Below are positions 46,488-57,832 of a stretch of DNA of 64,000 nt, one piece after another. Origin of the DNA: Setophaga petechia (lineage: Eukaryota > Chordata > Aves > Passeriformes > Parulidae); assembly GCA_024362935.1 (NCBI GenBank), contig JANCRA010000005.1, forward strand, positions 22,838,235-22,902,234. Direction: 5' to 3'. Below the pieces are notes generated by a model that saw only the letters and a list, made by a program, of their open reading frames with translations, searched no databases and was not told where the DNA came from. Position numbers and translations under genes: made by a program. Positions within the stretch are counted from its first letter, which is position 1. Each line of letters begins with the position of its first letter.

Positions 46488-46766
46488 CTAGCACAGTGAA
46501 GCTGGTAGTACAAGAGCTGATGCCCACATCATTAGATATCTCAAAGGTGTATTCACCACTGTCCTGCATTTCAGCAGCATAAAACTTGAGCTGAGCAATG
46601 TTATTTTTGAAGCTGATCCTGTATTTTTTGCTGGCAGGGAGCGGCTTTCCATCTTTGAACCATTTGGTTTTCAGCTCTGGAGTGCCTGAGACAGTGTACT
46701 CCAAAATAGCTGGTTCCCCTGCTGTAACCTGGATCATTTCGGCTTTTTCAATTATTTTGGCAGGTT
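46488..46766 (-). CDS. TTN: Ig exon, 6-repeat copy 1 position 4
   Basis: 279 nt, phase 1-1. PAKIIEKAEMIQVTAGE; neither core Cys is present: B strand LEYTV and F strand GEYTFEI (Phe for Cys). Core Trp in TKWFK. Confidence 0.94.
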
Positions 46767-46862
46767 CTACAACAGAATTAAACAACTGGTGTTAAGGACA
46801 AAAGGAAATTTCTTCTTCTCTCAGGTGGGAGACTGCAGGGATCACAGCACTTCTCCACTGAC

Positions 46863-47141
46863 CTTTCACTGCTAGTTCACCAAAGCAGGACTGACTTCCT
46901 GCATCATTCTCAGCCACACAGGTGTATTTGCCACCAGAGCTCAGCTGGACTCCGGTAATTTGCAGTGTTGCTAGACCGTGATCAAATGTCACTCTTACAT
47001 TGTTATCATCTTTAATAATGTCTTTGCCCTTCATCCATGTCACAGAAATAGGCTCTGACCCTTTCACCACGGCCTGTAATGTAACACTATCTCCAGCCAG
47101 AGCTGTCACATTTTCGATTTTCTTAACAAAAGATGGTGGTT
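46863..47141 (-). CDS. TTN: Ig exon, 6-repeat copy 1 position 3
   Basis: 279 nt, phase 1-1. PPSFVKKIENVTALAGD; B strand LQAVV lacks the Cys, core VTWMK, F strand GKYTCVA keeps it, so no B-F disulfide is possible. Confidence 0.94.
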
Positions 47142-47507
47142 CTAGTTCAAAGAAGAGACAAGAGAAAAATACTCATCTACTATTACATCATCACATAAAA
47201 TATGCTACTTAAAGATAGTTTTGTAAGACAGTATGTACAGTACATGTTGCAATTCAGTCAAAGAGCAAGCAAGTTGGAGAAGTGCTTTCTCCAGCTGGGA
47301 GCTAATGGCCCATTAATCTCAATGTTCTTCAAATTCACAGGTTTGAAGCCAGATAAGACTCAAGATACACACAGAATTTTAAGAGAAGAAGATATTCTTT
47401 GTCCCCAGTCTCCCCAGCCTCCCACAAATCCAAAGAGAAGACATTTTATGAAATAAGAGGTTTTTGCCATTCCCTTCAGTAAATGAAGTTTTCTCTCTCC
47501 CACTGAC

Positions 47508-47786
47508 CTTTCAAGATGTATGTGGCACTGCACATGCACTTCCCGACTTCATTAGCTATCACACACTCGTATTCACCAACATCTGCACTATTAAATGAGG
47601 ACACCTCCAAAGAAATAACAGCCTTCTGAGAGGTCAACCTGTATTTTTTACTACTGCGAATCTGTTTCTTGTCTTTGTACCAGCTAATCTCAAAGGGTCC
47701 AGTGCCAGCAACCTCACACTGAAGAATGGGGTTTGTTCCCTTCACTAGCTCTGCAGGTTCAAGTGTTCGGATGAAAGACGGAGGCT
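47508..47786 (-). CDS. TTN: Ig exon, 6-repeat copy 1 position 2
   Basis: 279 nt, phase 1-1. PPSFIRTLEPAELVKGTN; LQCEV, ISWYKDKKQIRSSKKY, GEYECVI. The RSSKKY loop marks position 2 in most copies. Confidence 0.94.
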
Positions 47787-47891
47787 CTATAAAAGTAGTA
47801 AGAAAGAATTAGTCAACCATGCCAAAAAAAAAAAAAAAAAGAAGGAAGGTTTCTCTCAAGAATGTGACTGACAGCAATAAGAAGGACAGAC

Positions 47892-48173
47892 CTTTGACAA
47901 CCACTTCGGTGGTGCAACTGTCACTTCCAACCTCGTTGACAGCTTCACATGAGTAAGTCCCAGTGTCATCAACTTTCATTTCCAAAATATCTAACACAGC
48001 CACAGAATTGACAAAGGACATCCTGTGTGTGTTACTTTCATGGATTTCCTTATTGTTCTTGAACCAAGTAACCTGGATTTCAGGAGACCCTTTGATTTTG
48101 CATTGAAGGCGTGCAGAGTCGCCTGGGGTCAGTAAATAAGATGGATCCACCTTCTTCACAAAGGATGGTGGTT
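47892..48173 (-). CDS. TTN: Ig exon, 6-repeat copy 1 position 1
   Basis: 282 nt, phase 1-1. Ig begins PPSFVKKVDPSYLLTPGD; LQCKI, VTWFK, GTYSCEA. First domain of the six-domain super-repeat. Confidence 0.94.
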
Positions 48174-48602
48174 CTGAAAATGGGAAGAGAGGGGAAGAGA
48201 TGGTAAAAAGGGAAAGGGGAAAAGGAAAGGGGGAAAATGAAAGAAAGCTGAAATACAAAGCTTTGAAAGATTGCTTCCCAGAGCAAGAACAAAACACAGC
48301 TTCACAAGAGATCAGCATAATCTTTGCTGAGGTGCAGGTTCTGTGGCTTTGCTTTCCCTCTTCATCCATCTCTACCCTGCAGGCAGGAGAAATTCTTGAT
48401 TTTCTCTGATGAAAGAAAGAGTGAAGTAACACACAGTGCACTGTAAGGCAGCAGGGGAAAAGACTTTACAGGGAATGGACCATGTAGCAGGTCTGAGAAG
48501 AATTCACAGTGTAATTTCAGCCCAAAGACGTCTTTTGCCTGTGAAAGAAGAAACGGGGAACCCAAGAAGATGAAAGGTAAAGGGGGCATAGAACTATCTT
48601 AC

Positions 48603-49166
48603 CTCTGACTGTGACGCTGGCAGAAGAGGAGCTGCTTCCTGCCTCATTTGAAGCAGTACACACATAGTGGCCTGAGTCCTTGAGCTTAGCCAGAGGAATC
48701 TCAAGTGAGGCTATTTTGTCTTCAAAGAAAATCTTATAATCTTTGCCTGGAGGGATTTTGTTTCCATCCTTTGTCCACCCTACGGTTACTTTCCTGTCTT
48801 CATCTACCTGACATTCAAGGCGTATTTTTTTATTAACTGCTGACTGTACTGACTGCAGATCTTTAATGAAGTGGGGTTTGTCTATAATGACCATTTCAGT
48901 CTGGCAAATATCAGCCCCAAACTTGTTGGAAGCTTTGCAAGTATAAACCCCTCTGTCACTAGAAGTAAGAAGGGAAATTTCTAAAACATGTTTATTTTCC
49001 ACTTTGGAGATCTTATGGTGGTCTGAAGGTGAAATAGTTGTTCCATCTTTCTGCCAGGTGATGTCGATGACTGGAGTGCCCGAAACAGTACACAGGAACT
49101 TGGCACTTTTGCCAACAAAAGTAGTAATAGGTTCAGGTCTGGTAAGAAACGTTGGTGGAAATGCCT
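48603..49166 (-). CDS. TTN: Two-Ig exon
   Basis: 564 nt, phase 1-1, the only intact exon here that encodes exactly two Igs. First Ig AFPPTFLTRPEPITTFVG with FLCTV, ITWQK, GVYTCKA; second follows IDKPHFIKDL with LECQV, VGWTK, GHYVCTA. The intron that separates Igs elsewhere is absent. It directly precedes the first super-repeat. Confidence 0.93.
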
Positions 49167-50207
49167 CTGCAAAACAAAGGGGTTCAATGTTATCAAGAGG
49201 TGAGTAGTAGAGCCACATTGGCCAGAGACAGAGAGCAAGAGAGGCTAGCTTGTCACTGAACATTTAAGCAAAAGAAAATAGCAGTGAAGGAGATACAAGG
49301 TGTTAAAGATGATAAATTTTGGCTTTTGGTTTTGTACTTCTTCAGTCTATGTATTGCTCCAGAGCTTGAAGGCATTTTGAATCTCTGGAGCAACGCATGA
49401 ACTAAAGGAAAATAAACAAAAAGCCCTAAATTCCTCCCTCAAGACTGACATGTTCGCTCATTGTTCTCTCAAGATGGGCAAGTTTGTATGCATTTCACTG
49501 TTCATGCACGTTTTTCTAGTCTCTAGCATCTAGCATTTAGCAAAGACCACATAAGGACTCCTCCCAGAAAGAGAAAAGTCAGAGTAAAACAGTCATCATA
49601 GAAGAAAACCCCAAAAGATAATGTTTTTTTTTTCTTTCTTTCTTTAAAGAAAAAACCCCACTGTATAGCTCTCAATAGAAAAAAAATTGCAAACCGAAAC
49701 ACTTTAAACCTTCTTTTATTTAAGAAGATCTATTTCCCCAGTCACAGAGCTCCCCTTTGGCCATGGCACAAAGATGTTCAGGTATGCAGACCTGCATAAC
49801 CCACGTCGCAAGTATAGTTGCAGAATAAATTTAGGGTGCTAGGATAATCACACAGTGACTATTACACCAAGAAATCAGATTTAAAAGTGTTTCTTGTGAA
49901 ATAAACCTTCTTCAAGAATGAATTCACAAAGCAATCCCATGCTGTTTCTTCCTGCTCTTTCCCCCTTCTTCCTTTCCCTCTGAAGCTTTTTCACATTGAT
50001 TCCCTTGATAGAGAAAGCCCCTAAAAGCAGCGTTCTCAAAAGTTATTCCGTTTCTATGCTTGCGCCTGTCAAAATTAGGTATGGATTACGTATTATGATG
50101 GCAACCAAGAGTCCTACCATAAACATATGCAAGTATAGCAGTGAAAGCATTACAATACACCAAGGTATTCTATGGAAAAAGAGAAGAGTTTGAAGGTCTG
50201 TACTTAC
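49167..50207 (-). other. Intron
   Basis: About 1 kb of intron with a pyrimidine-rich run near 49620-49650. No exon or repeat family recognised. Confidence 0.7.
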
Positions 50208-50486
50208 CAGTTACTGTTAAAACAGCTGTAGAGCTTACACTGCCATGCTGGTTGGAAGCCTTACAGCTATATTCCCCACAGTCAACAACTTGAGGCCTTG
50301 GAATCTCCAGCGTGGAGAGGTAGTTGGAGGTACGAATGGAGTATTTGTCCCCATCGTATATCTCTCGTCCGGCTTTGTACCACTGGAATTTTACATTGGG
50401 AGCCATCTCCACCTCACAGGTAAACTTGGCCACATGATTCACAGCCACTTCTAAGGGTTCAAGCCTTCTCCTCAGGATCGGTGCAA
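50208..50486 (-). CDS. TTN: Ig exon following N2B
   Basis: 279 nt, phase 1-1, one I-set Ig. Starts APILRRRLEPLEVAV; B-strand Cys in FTCEV, core Trp in FQWYK, F-strand GEYSCKA. The charged RRR linker is unlike the EPP linkers downstream. Confidence 0.93.
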
Positions 50487-51149
50487 CTGAAATTAGAAGC
50501 AGAGAGTAACTCAAAACCCTGCCTCCTGGCATTCTGAAATTAGGTGATTGACTGAAAAAAAAACCCCAAAAAGGTGACATACTTGCAATTCACATAAAGT
50601 GACTGTAAAGGAAAAAATATCTGTAAGAAATGAAAGCAGTACTAGTCTCAGAGGACAGACAGTCTTACAGTGCATAATGACATCAGGAATCAGTGGTGAT
50701 ACTGGAAAAACAAAGTGAAATAGCAATGCACAATAGCAATAGGATAAAAATATATAGTAATCTGTTCTGGACTTGTGAGAAACTATGGTGTGAATGAGAA
50801 GTGCAACGACTCTAAGGAGTGAGAGGGGGTGCAGCAGTGAAAAAAATGGGAAGAGCAGGTCTACTTCTCAAGCATTAATAGGAGAAAAATGGTTGGGATT
50901 GAGATACAGCTTTGTCCTGAACATGCTAGTGCAATGAAACAAAAAAGTTCCTGACCAAAGACTGGGGTAATGGAAGTGAGAGGCCTTGCAATGTGGTAAA
51001 AGGAGACTATCAACCCAGAGAGAAAGAGGGCCCTCTGATTAGTGGCATGATGGTATTAATATTGTATCTCTGTCCAAAGAGATGCATATAGGGGAGGTTC
51101 ATTAGTAGAGCAGTGCATTAAAAAGATTATTTTATCCCCATAATCCAAC
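50487..51149 (-). other. Intron after N2B
   Basis: 663 bp of AT-rich intron without recognised features. Confidence 0.7.
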
Positions 51150-53645
51150 CTCTTTTAACAACTGTGAGTTTTGCTGCTGTTGCTCTTTTTCCACCTTGAT
51201 TCAGTGCCTCACAGGTGTACTCTCCTTGGTGAATCTCCCCGCACACTTTGCTTATTACTAGTGTGTATGTGTCCTGATCTTGCAAACACTTGAATTTGTT
51301 GCCTGAAGAGACCAGTTTACCCTCAAAGTACCAGTTCACCTCTCTGACATTTGTTATGACAGACACCAGCCTGACACTCTCCTCTTCCTCCACAACAAAG
51401 TCAACCAGTTTGCTGTGTATGATGGGATAACCTTCTTTGCCCAGCTCATCCTCTTGCTTTCCAGCTCTTGTTTCTAGACCCTCTCTGCCCTCTTCCTCAC
51501 ATTTTTCTTCCCTTTTCTCTTTTTTTTCAGTATCTCTGTAGGTGTCTCTGTAAGAACATCTGCAGAGGCTACATCAGCACCCACATCCTTGATTAGATCA
51601 TGCTCAGCCTTGATTACTTGTGCAGACAAAGGGTGTTCCAGTTGTATTTCTGCCTCCATAGTCCTCTCAGCCTGCTGGGGCTCCAGCTCAAAGATTTCAT
51701 CATAGGATTTTCCTGAGAGAAGTGGACTGGCAGAGACCAGCAATGCTTTGGATTTTTCACCAGTCAGGGAACATTTATCTTCACAAAGAAGGGAATAGAA
51801 AACTTCCTTCAAGACTTTTTTCTGGTCAGCTGTCTGAATGTTCACTTCTCCCAAGGAGACTTGCATTTCTATGGGACTGCATCTTCCTGTGGTCACAACA
51901 TATGTGCACAAGGTATGTGTGTTCTCCTTGGTGATGTTTATTGCCTGTACTGTAACATCCTCCTTATCAGCCAACCAGTCTGAAAACAAGAGGTTTTCCC
52001 CACTTACCACTGCAGCTTTCAGTGCATTGCTGATTTGAGACTTTATGTCTAAGCTGCAGCTCTTGGAAACCAGAGCAGTGAGCTCACTGTCTTTGTTGAG
52101 GACTTGGTTTAGCTGGAGCTCATGAGAGTACATTGTTTCATGGGATTGTTCTTCTGTCCTCTGCCACTGCTGAAGTGGCTTGGAAAGATTAACATGTTCT
52201 TCCTCCACAGACTGGTTTTCTTCCAGCAGCAAGGGAAATCTCACAGCCTGTCCCTCATGTATTCTTGCAGCAAAATCTTCCTTTGCTGTTTCCAGGAAAG
52301 AAATGTTCTCCAGGGGGACAGCTTGGCCCCCAGTGAAGGCCAATTCAGAGAGAAATCTTGGTTCAGCCTTCAGCTTACCTTGTGCTATTTGAAAGTCCTC
52401 AAGGATCTGGATTTGGTCACCATCCATGATATGGCTCTCAGTGGTGCTTGACACCTGCAGAAGGGTTTGGGTAGCCTCTGTCTTCAGAGTAGCCAGTTGT
52501 TCTGCTGCCTTGGGGATGATTTCTTCTTTGGGCATGAGTATCTGTGCAGCTACAGTCCCAAGGCAGCCTGGCAGCCGTGTCTCCATCACTGCTGCAGGCA
52601 CCACACCCTGAGGGCCAGCAGGGAGGGTTTCCAGAGGCTCTGCCAGAAGCCCGCTGCTCTCTTGTATTGTGGCCGACTGGGTGAGCATCTCTTCAACATT
52701 CTGCGCTGCCAGACAGGTCCTCCCTGGGCAGCATGTACACTGCCTGGCTCATCTGGAGCTGAAGGAGGGTTGAAGGCTCCCTCATGGGCTCAAGACTGAA
52801 TGCTTCTTCCATCGCAGGAAGCTCACCAGCCTCCTTGTAGAAAAGAGGGCTTTGCTCCTCTGCCACCGCTGAGCGCTGCAAGGCTGGGCTCTGGCTGCAC
52901 ACAGCGGGCTCCTGGCACAGCACCAGGAGCTCAGCAGAGCATGTGGCCTCACCCAGGGCACTCACAGCCCTGCACGCGCAGAGCCCAGAATCCTCCTCCA
53001 CGCAGTGCCGCACCGTCAGAGAGCCAGAGCCGTCAGGGCGCTGAGCAATGGAGCGACGGGTGTCAGACAGGAGCCGCATGCTTCCCTTGGACCACAACAC
53101 GTCAGGGCTCGGCCTGCCCAGCACAGTGTACTCAAAGACTGCTGTGGAGCCCGGGGTGCACAGCACGCTGCCCGGCTGCCTGGCAAAGCAGGGGGAGCCC
53201 GGCTGCCTCTGGCACACGTGGAGCTGGGCGCTGCAGCTGGTCTCACCGTGAGCATTGCTGGCCACGCACAGATACTCACCCTCATCCTGCACTCCTGCAC
53301 ACGGGAGGATGAGGCTGTGGTCACTGCCAGCAAATACTAACTTACAGTCCATGCATGGAGTTAGCTTCCTGCCGTTGAAAAACCATTGGATTTTGGGTGT
53401 GGGGTTGCCAGTAACAGTAACAGAGAGCCTAGCTACATCTCCCTGCCAGACTTCAACATCTGAGACCCGTTTGAGGAAAACAGGGGCTTTTCCCTCTTCC
53501 TCGATTTTCATCTTTGCTTTGCTGAAATAAACTGGTTTTCCAGGCTCAAATTCAAGTGTTTCCTCTCTATCAGGCAACTGAAGGCCGCTGCTGTAGCCTT
53601 CATTTCTTCCTTCCTCAGAAGAGGCAATAAGAGACCTAGTGATGT
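51150..53645 (-). CDS. TTN: N2B exon (Ig-Ig-unique sequence-Ig)
   Basis: 2,496 nt between the AG ending at 53646 and GT at 51149, phase 1 in and out. First Ig about 53500-53225 (APVFLKR..., core QWFF, GEYLC), second about 53215-52930 (LWSKG, GLCAC), then about 440 residues of unique sequence, then an Ig at about 51430-51155 (VNWYFEGK, GEYTCEA). The unique part includes FSDWLADKEDV and VQAINITKEN, which resemble the N2B spring of cardiac titin (target of PKA/PKG and FHL proteins in mammals). It is shorter than the roughly 570-residue mammalian segment. As given, the frame is not continuous: the Ig pair reaches a stop at 52693-52695, the unique part is open one base over (about 52730-51474), and the last Ig is back in the first frame. 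The exon total is a multiple of three, so the two shifts cancel. They could be sequence errors or real. Confidence 0.85.
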
Positions 53646-54735
53646 CTGTATGGAAAAAAATTGTTTAGTTTTACTGGAATATTTATGAGAACACTTGTAG
53701 ATAGCAATACACAGTGTTAGGCCATCTATTTTTCTATAGCTGGAGGCTTTCTCAATACTATACAGCAGCTAGCAATGAACAGGAGGTCTGTGTTGTCTCC
53801 TTGCTGTCATGCCTGCCAAAATGAGTAAGACACGCTGTGTTGTCAGGTTGCTTAAGAAGTTCCTATCTTGATCAGGACGGGTGTGTCTTTAAACCTGACA
53901 TCACAGTATGGGTTAGGCATATCCCTGCAGGGTGCACTGTGCAAGTAACAATCAAGCAACATTGATGCATTTCACGGATATAATTAAAGTCGCATGTCTT
54001 ATACATATTTGTATGTACACCTATGCAAACAATAAAGCAGAATAGTGCTATGACCCTGATATAATTCAAAACAACAACAAAAAAAACCCAGAATGCCACA
54101 ATTAGAATTGAATCCTACCCCCCTCCACCAAACCAACCAACAAACGCACAATCTTTTCAGCACACTAACCCTTCTTTTGATGCATAGTTCATCTCTTTAA
54201 ACTCTATCTTTTGTCTAGCACACCAAAAGACTACTTCTACCTTAACAGTTTTGTCCTGGTTTTGTCATTAGACCCTTAAGTTTACAGCATCATTATTACA
54301 AACATCACAAGTTTGAACCTTTGATTTAATATAATTGATTTAAATCTCTGCTTTTAAACTCCTCTCTGTCAAGATGTGGCATATTAAAACTCGCACAATG
54401 TCAGAGAAAAAGAGAACAGACTTTTAAGATTTTTTGTTTTCTTACCTTTTTGAATTTATAGATCTATGCATTAGACAACTTTAGTTCCAACAGTAGTTTA
54501 AAGTGAGAGGAAACAGAGGCAAGAACATCTCTGCAGATGTTTGACAACAGAAATACCAGTGAAATATGGAATTTCCAGGAATGGAAAAATTCATGAAAAG
54601 CATGATGCAAGGAAAACCTTTGGAAATCAAATACAGTTGTCCTCACTGAGTAAAATTTCCTCAGTAAAGGCCCAGAGTATTTGACAGATATAAGGGTTTT
54701 AAAAAAAGAATAAAAGTGTGAGCAGATTAATGTGT

Positions 54736-54786
54736 CTAGAGACACAATGTCTCTAGGCAGTGTAATTGAGAAGCTTCTCAATTACA
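54736..54786. repeat. Two adjacent perfect inverted repeats
   Basis: 54736-54756 is a 9-bp stem (CTAGAGACA) with a 3-nt loop. 54761-54786 is a perfect 26-bp palindrome centred on an AAGCTT site. They are 4 bp apart in otherwise plain intron sequence. Confidence 0.8.
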
Positions 54787-57111
54787 GTGTGTTCAATTTT
54801 AAAACTTATTGAGAGAGAAGAATTTTTGCTGCACTCCAACAACAAACATAAAAAAGAACAACTCTGTCACCCAATTCTTTCTTATTTGCTTTAGTAATTA
54901 TTAGTCTTGCCACAAATGCCATAATATAAATGACATAGCACAGTGATTATAGTGACATAGCATGCAATGATTAACTGCAGAGAAGAAATGCTTAAGTAAA
55001 AAAAAATTAGAGCAGTCAATCAGCATTACTTACCAACCTTGTTAAAACAGTAATAAATTGTGCAAATAAATTCGAGAATGGGTGGCAGAATTGGGCCAAT
55101 AAAATAAAAAAATTAAATATATAAAAATTGTAGAGTGAAACCCATGCTAGCACGGGAGAATGCTTTATACATAGGAGTGTGGCAAAAAATAATGCACTTT
55201 TGTGTGTTCCTGGATATTTATGAGAGAAGAACTATACAGATACTTCTTCATATTTTAGATATGTTTGTAAAATGAATAAAGTACAAGAAGCAATGGAGTT
55301 AAATAATTTCATATTTATTTCACAAATTAACCATAGATGTTAACATTCAATATACATTGATGACAAATAAACATATTTAATTCTTTTTTTAAGATACTTG
55401 CTTTGTAGAAATGAAGACAACATTAAATCTGAAAATAAAATTTGAGCTTTTTGATTCCTATGAAAATTTTGAAAAGATATAGTCAAGCTACACCAGTTCT
55501 CCCATACTAAGCTCATTCAAACCTAGGATTACTGCAGATTAAAAAGTTGTAGCTTAGGTGAACCAGGTGCTCCTGGTTAACGTACAAAACTTAAACCAAG
55601 ACTTATAAATTTACATAAACCACAAACACCACTACATGGGTAGAGATAAAGATGCTTGGCCATATATTTCAGATGTGAATATGAACTTGGACCTGTGTGG
55701 CTTATGGCTCAAACAACAAGTTATGGGCCTCTTTCTTCTAAAATATTCAGATTTACATGCAAAATAAACACACTTCACAATTGTGCAGGACCTAATCAAA
55801 GGGCCTCTGACCTCTTTGACTTTGGAACTTTAAAACCCCTGACATCCCATCTGACATAGAGCATCAGACAATTCATGCCAACCTCCCTAAGGACCTCTGC
55901 TGTCTAATCAACCAGTTAGTGCTACACATCTACACAAGGAATGGATTAAGGACACATGGAGTCCTTAATGGAGGACATCATGGAGTAATTCATTGCCAGC
56001 ACAACATTGGGTCAGACAGTCATGCTTCTCTTTCCTACCACCATGGCAGAAAGCACAATTAACTCTGCCTTTTAACACACAAATCTTAAATATTTATCAA
56101 AGGGCCATGGCTGAGAAGACACTGAAGTGACACATTTGCATCAGCCTAAACACTTCAGTCATTTTGCCTGGGTACTGGGTTATTAGAACTTGCCGCTCCT
56201 GATTTTAAATTTTTATCAGGCAACATGATTGGGCAAAGTGAATCTTTTGAACGAAAATTAGTATGCCAGGTGAGTGATGGGATAGTCTTAGAAGATAACA
56301 GAGTTTTTGAGACATGGTGGTCTCACTGCGAGGACACATCAAACTCAGAAATAAGAAATGGTATGAACATAACTGAACATACTATAGGAGTAGTTTTTAT
56401 GCTTAAAGTCACTCTGCTTAAAGCTTTTTTGCAAGGCAATTGACAGCAATTTGTAAAGAACTGGAAGAATTTCATTAACAGGTAAACAAAGTAAAACCAA
56501 TTTTTGCTTAGGGATCTTGAACTCAAGATCTCATCTTGACATATAGGTGACTGGAAAGCTGGTATGTGCATTAGAAAGTAATTTAATTTCTGAGGAATGT
56601 TAATTAATAACTTTCCTCCATTTAACAGATTTTCTTAATCAATTTATCATTGTTTATGTAAGATAGATTTAATTCTGATTCAATTATGTCAGCTACTGCT
56701 GCTTCCTCCTAAATATTAGCATTACTTTAAATATAAAAATATACATTCACATCGAGAACATTAATGCAAACATCTCCCGTGTTGAGAAAATGCCACACAT
56801 AACAACTGAACATATTCCCCTTATTTCTGGCCATCTCTACACAGAGCACACTTAACTGTTCTTTATAATAAAAAAAAGGAGAGAAAGAAAAAAGGAATAT
56901 GTACAGATCCAGTTCTAATGTGAGAAGAATACTGCATAAAAATATCTTACTTTTTTAGTACTCTGCATTTTTTTATGAATGACACTGTAATACAGGGACA
57001 ACCAAAATTATTTTAATGAATTTACAGTAATATAATTGATTTGTTATTATTATGCTCCCTTTGTCCTTTCCCTTTAACTTCTAAAAATACAGTACAAAAT
57101 ATGCTTTCATG

Positions 57112-57117
57112 TTTATT
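57112..57117 (-). terminator. Candidate poly(A) signal of the novex-3 transcript
   Basis: This is the first AATAAA on the minus strand after the novex-3 stop, giving a 3' UTR of about 720 nt. An ATTAAA variant lies upstream at 57236-57241. No transcript evidence is available. Confidence 0.4.
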
Positions 57118-57832
57118 ACTTGGTAATAGAGAAGAAAATCCTGTTCAGTCTCTACAAGTGCAAAATTTTCATTTTTTCTTCCCATTGCTCTGGTTTTCTT
57201 TGCAACAGCATAATTTCATTGACTTAAAAAAGGCATTTAATTCCATGAAAGAGGCCCATAGATGTAAGAATTTTGCAGTGATAGAAACCATAAACAGGAT
57301 TTGAATCATGTTCTGATACAACATTGTGAGAAGGGGAAGCAACAATTTAAGGAGTTCTTTAACAGAACTATACCCAAACTAAACAGCAAACATAAATCAG
57401 TGTTCCATACCTTTAGGTCACAAGAAAAAGGTGGTGTCTATATTTTCAGGTGATTTCTAGCCTACATAAAACAATAGTGATTGCACTGTTACAGACACAT
57501 AGGTATATATACATTATACCAAAAAATTAATCCTACGCACGCGAGTGTCAATTAAAATATCTTTACAAGAATGAGCAAGGAGCGTAGAAGGAGTCTGAAA
57601 TATCCTTCAGTGCAGAAAGTGTGCACAAAATCTATGCATGGATTAAATCTCACTTAAATTCCCCAAAGAAGGCAAACTTAAGTGAAATACAAATATGCCC
57701 ACAGAGTGGTTTTCATCCTTAGAGAGATGAAAACAATGCCCCTAAAATGAGTGCTGCATTTTTACCTGCAGTGAAGAACATCATAAAAACACTTAGTATT
57801 TCAAGACAGACTCTGAAATAAATGATGGAAAT

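Larger units (their letters stand above)
53646..57832 (-). other. Novex-3 3' UTR plus intron before N2B
   Basis: AT-rich 4.2 kb. The part next to 57832 should be novex-3 3' UTR and the rest intron. It holds the candidate poly(A) signals and a pair of perfect inverted repeats at 54736-54786. No convincing exon was seen. Confidence 0.7.

Noticed and set aside
40376..48173. Regular spacing of similar blocks as a CRISPR-like array
   Set aside because: The repeats are 279-288-nt Ig exons separated by spliceosomal introns.
51474..52688. Separate small gene for the 404-residue frame
   Set aside because: It has no start context of its own and carries N2B unique-sequence motifs, so it is part of the N2B exon out of frame.
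51474..52740. Programmed ribosomal frameshifting in N2B
   Set aside because: Two opposite shifts would be needed and no stimulatory element is evident; indels or sequence errors are simpler.
52800..53340. Overlapping plus- and minus-strand frames in the N2B Ig pair
   Set aside because: High GC leaves few stops in any frame; only the Ig-encoding frame has domain motifs.
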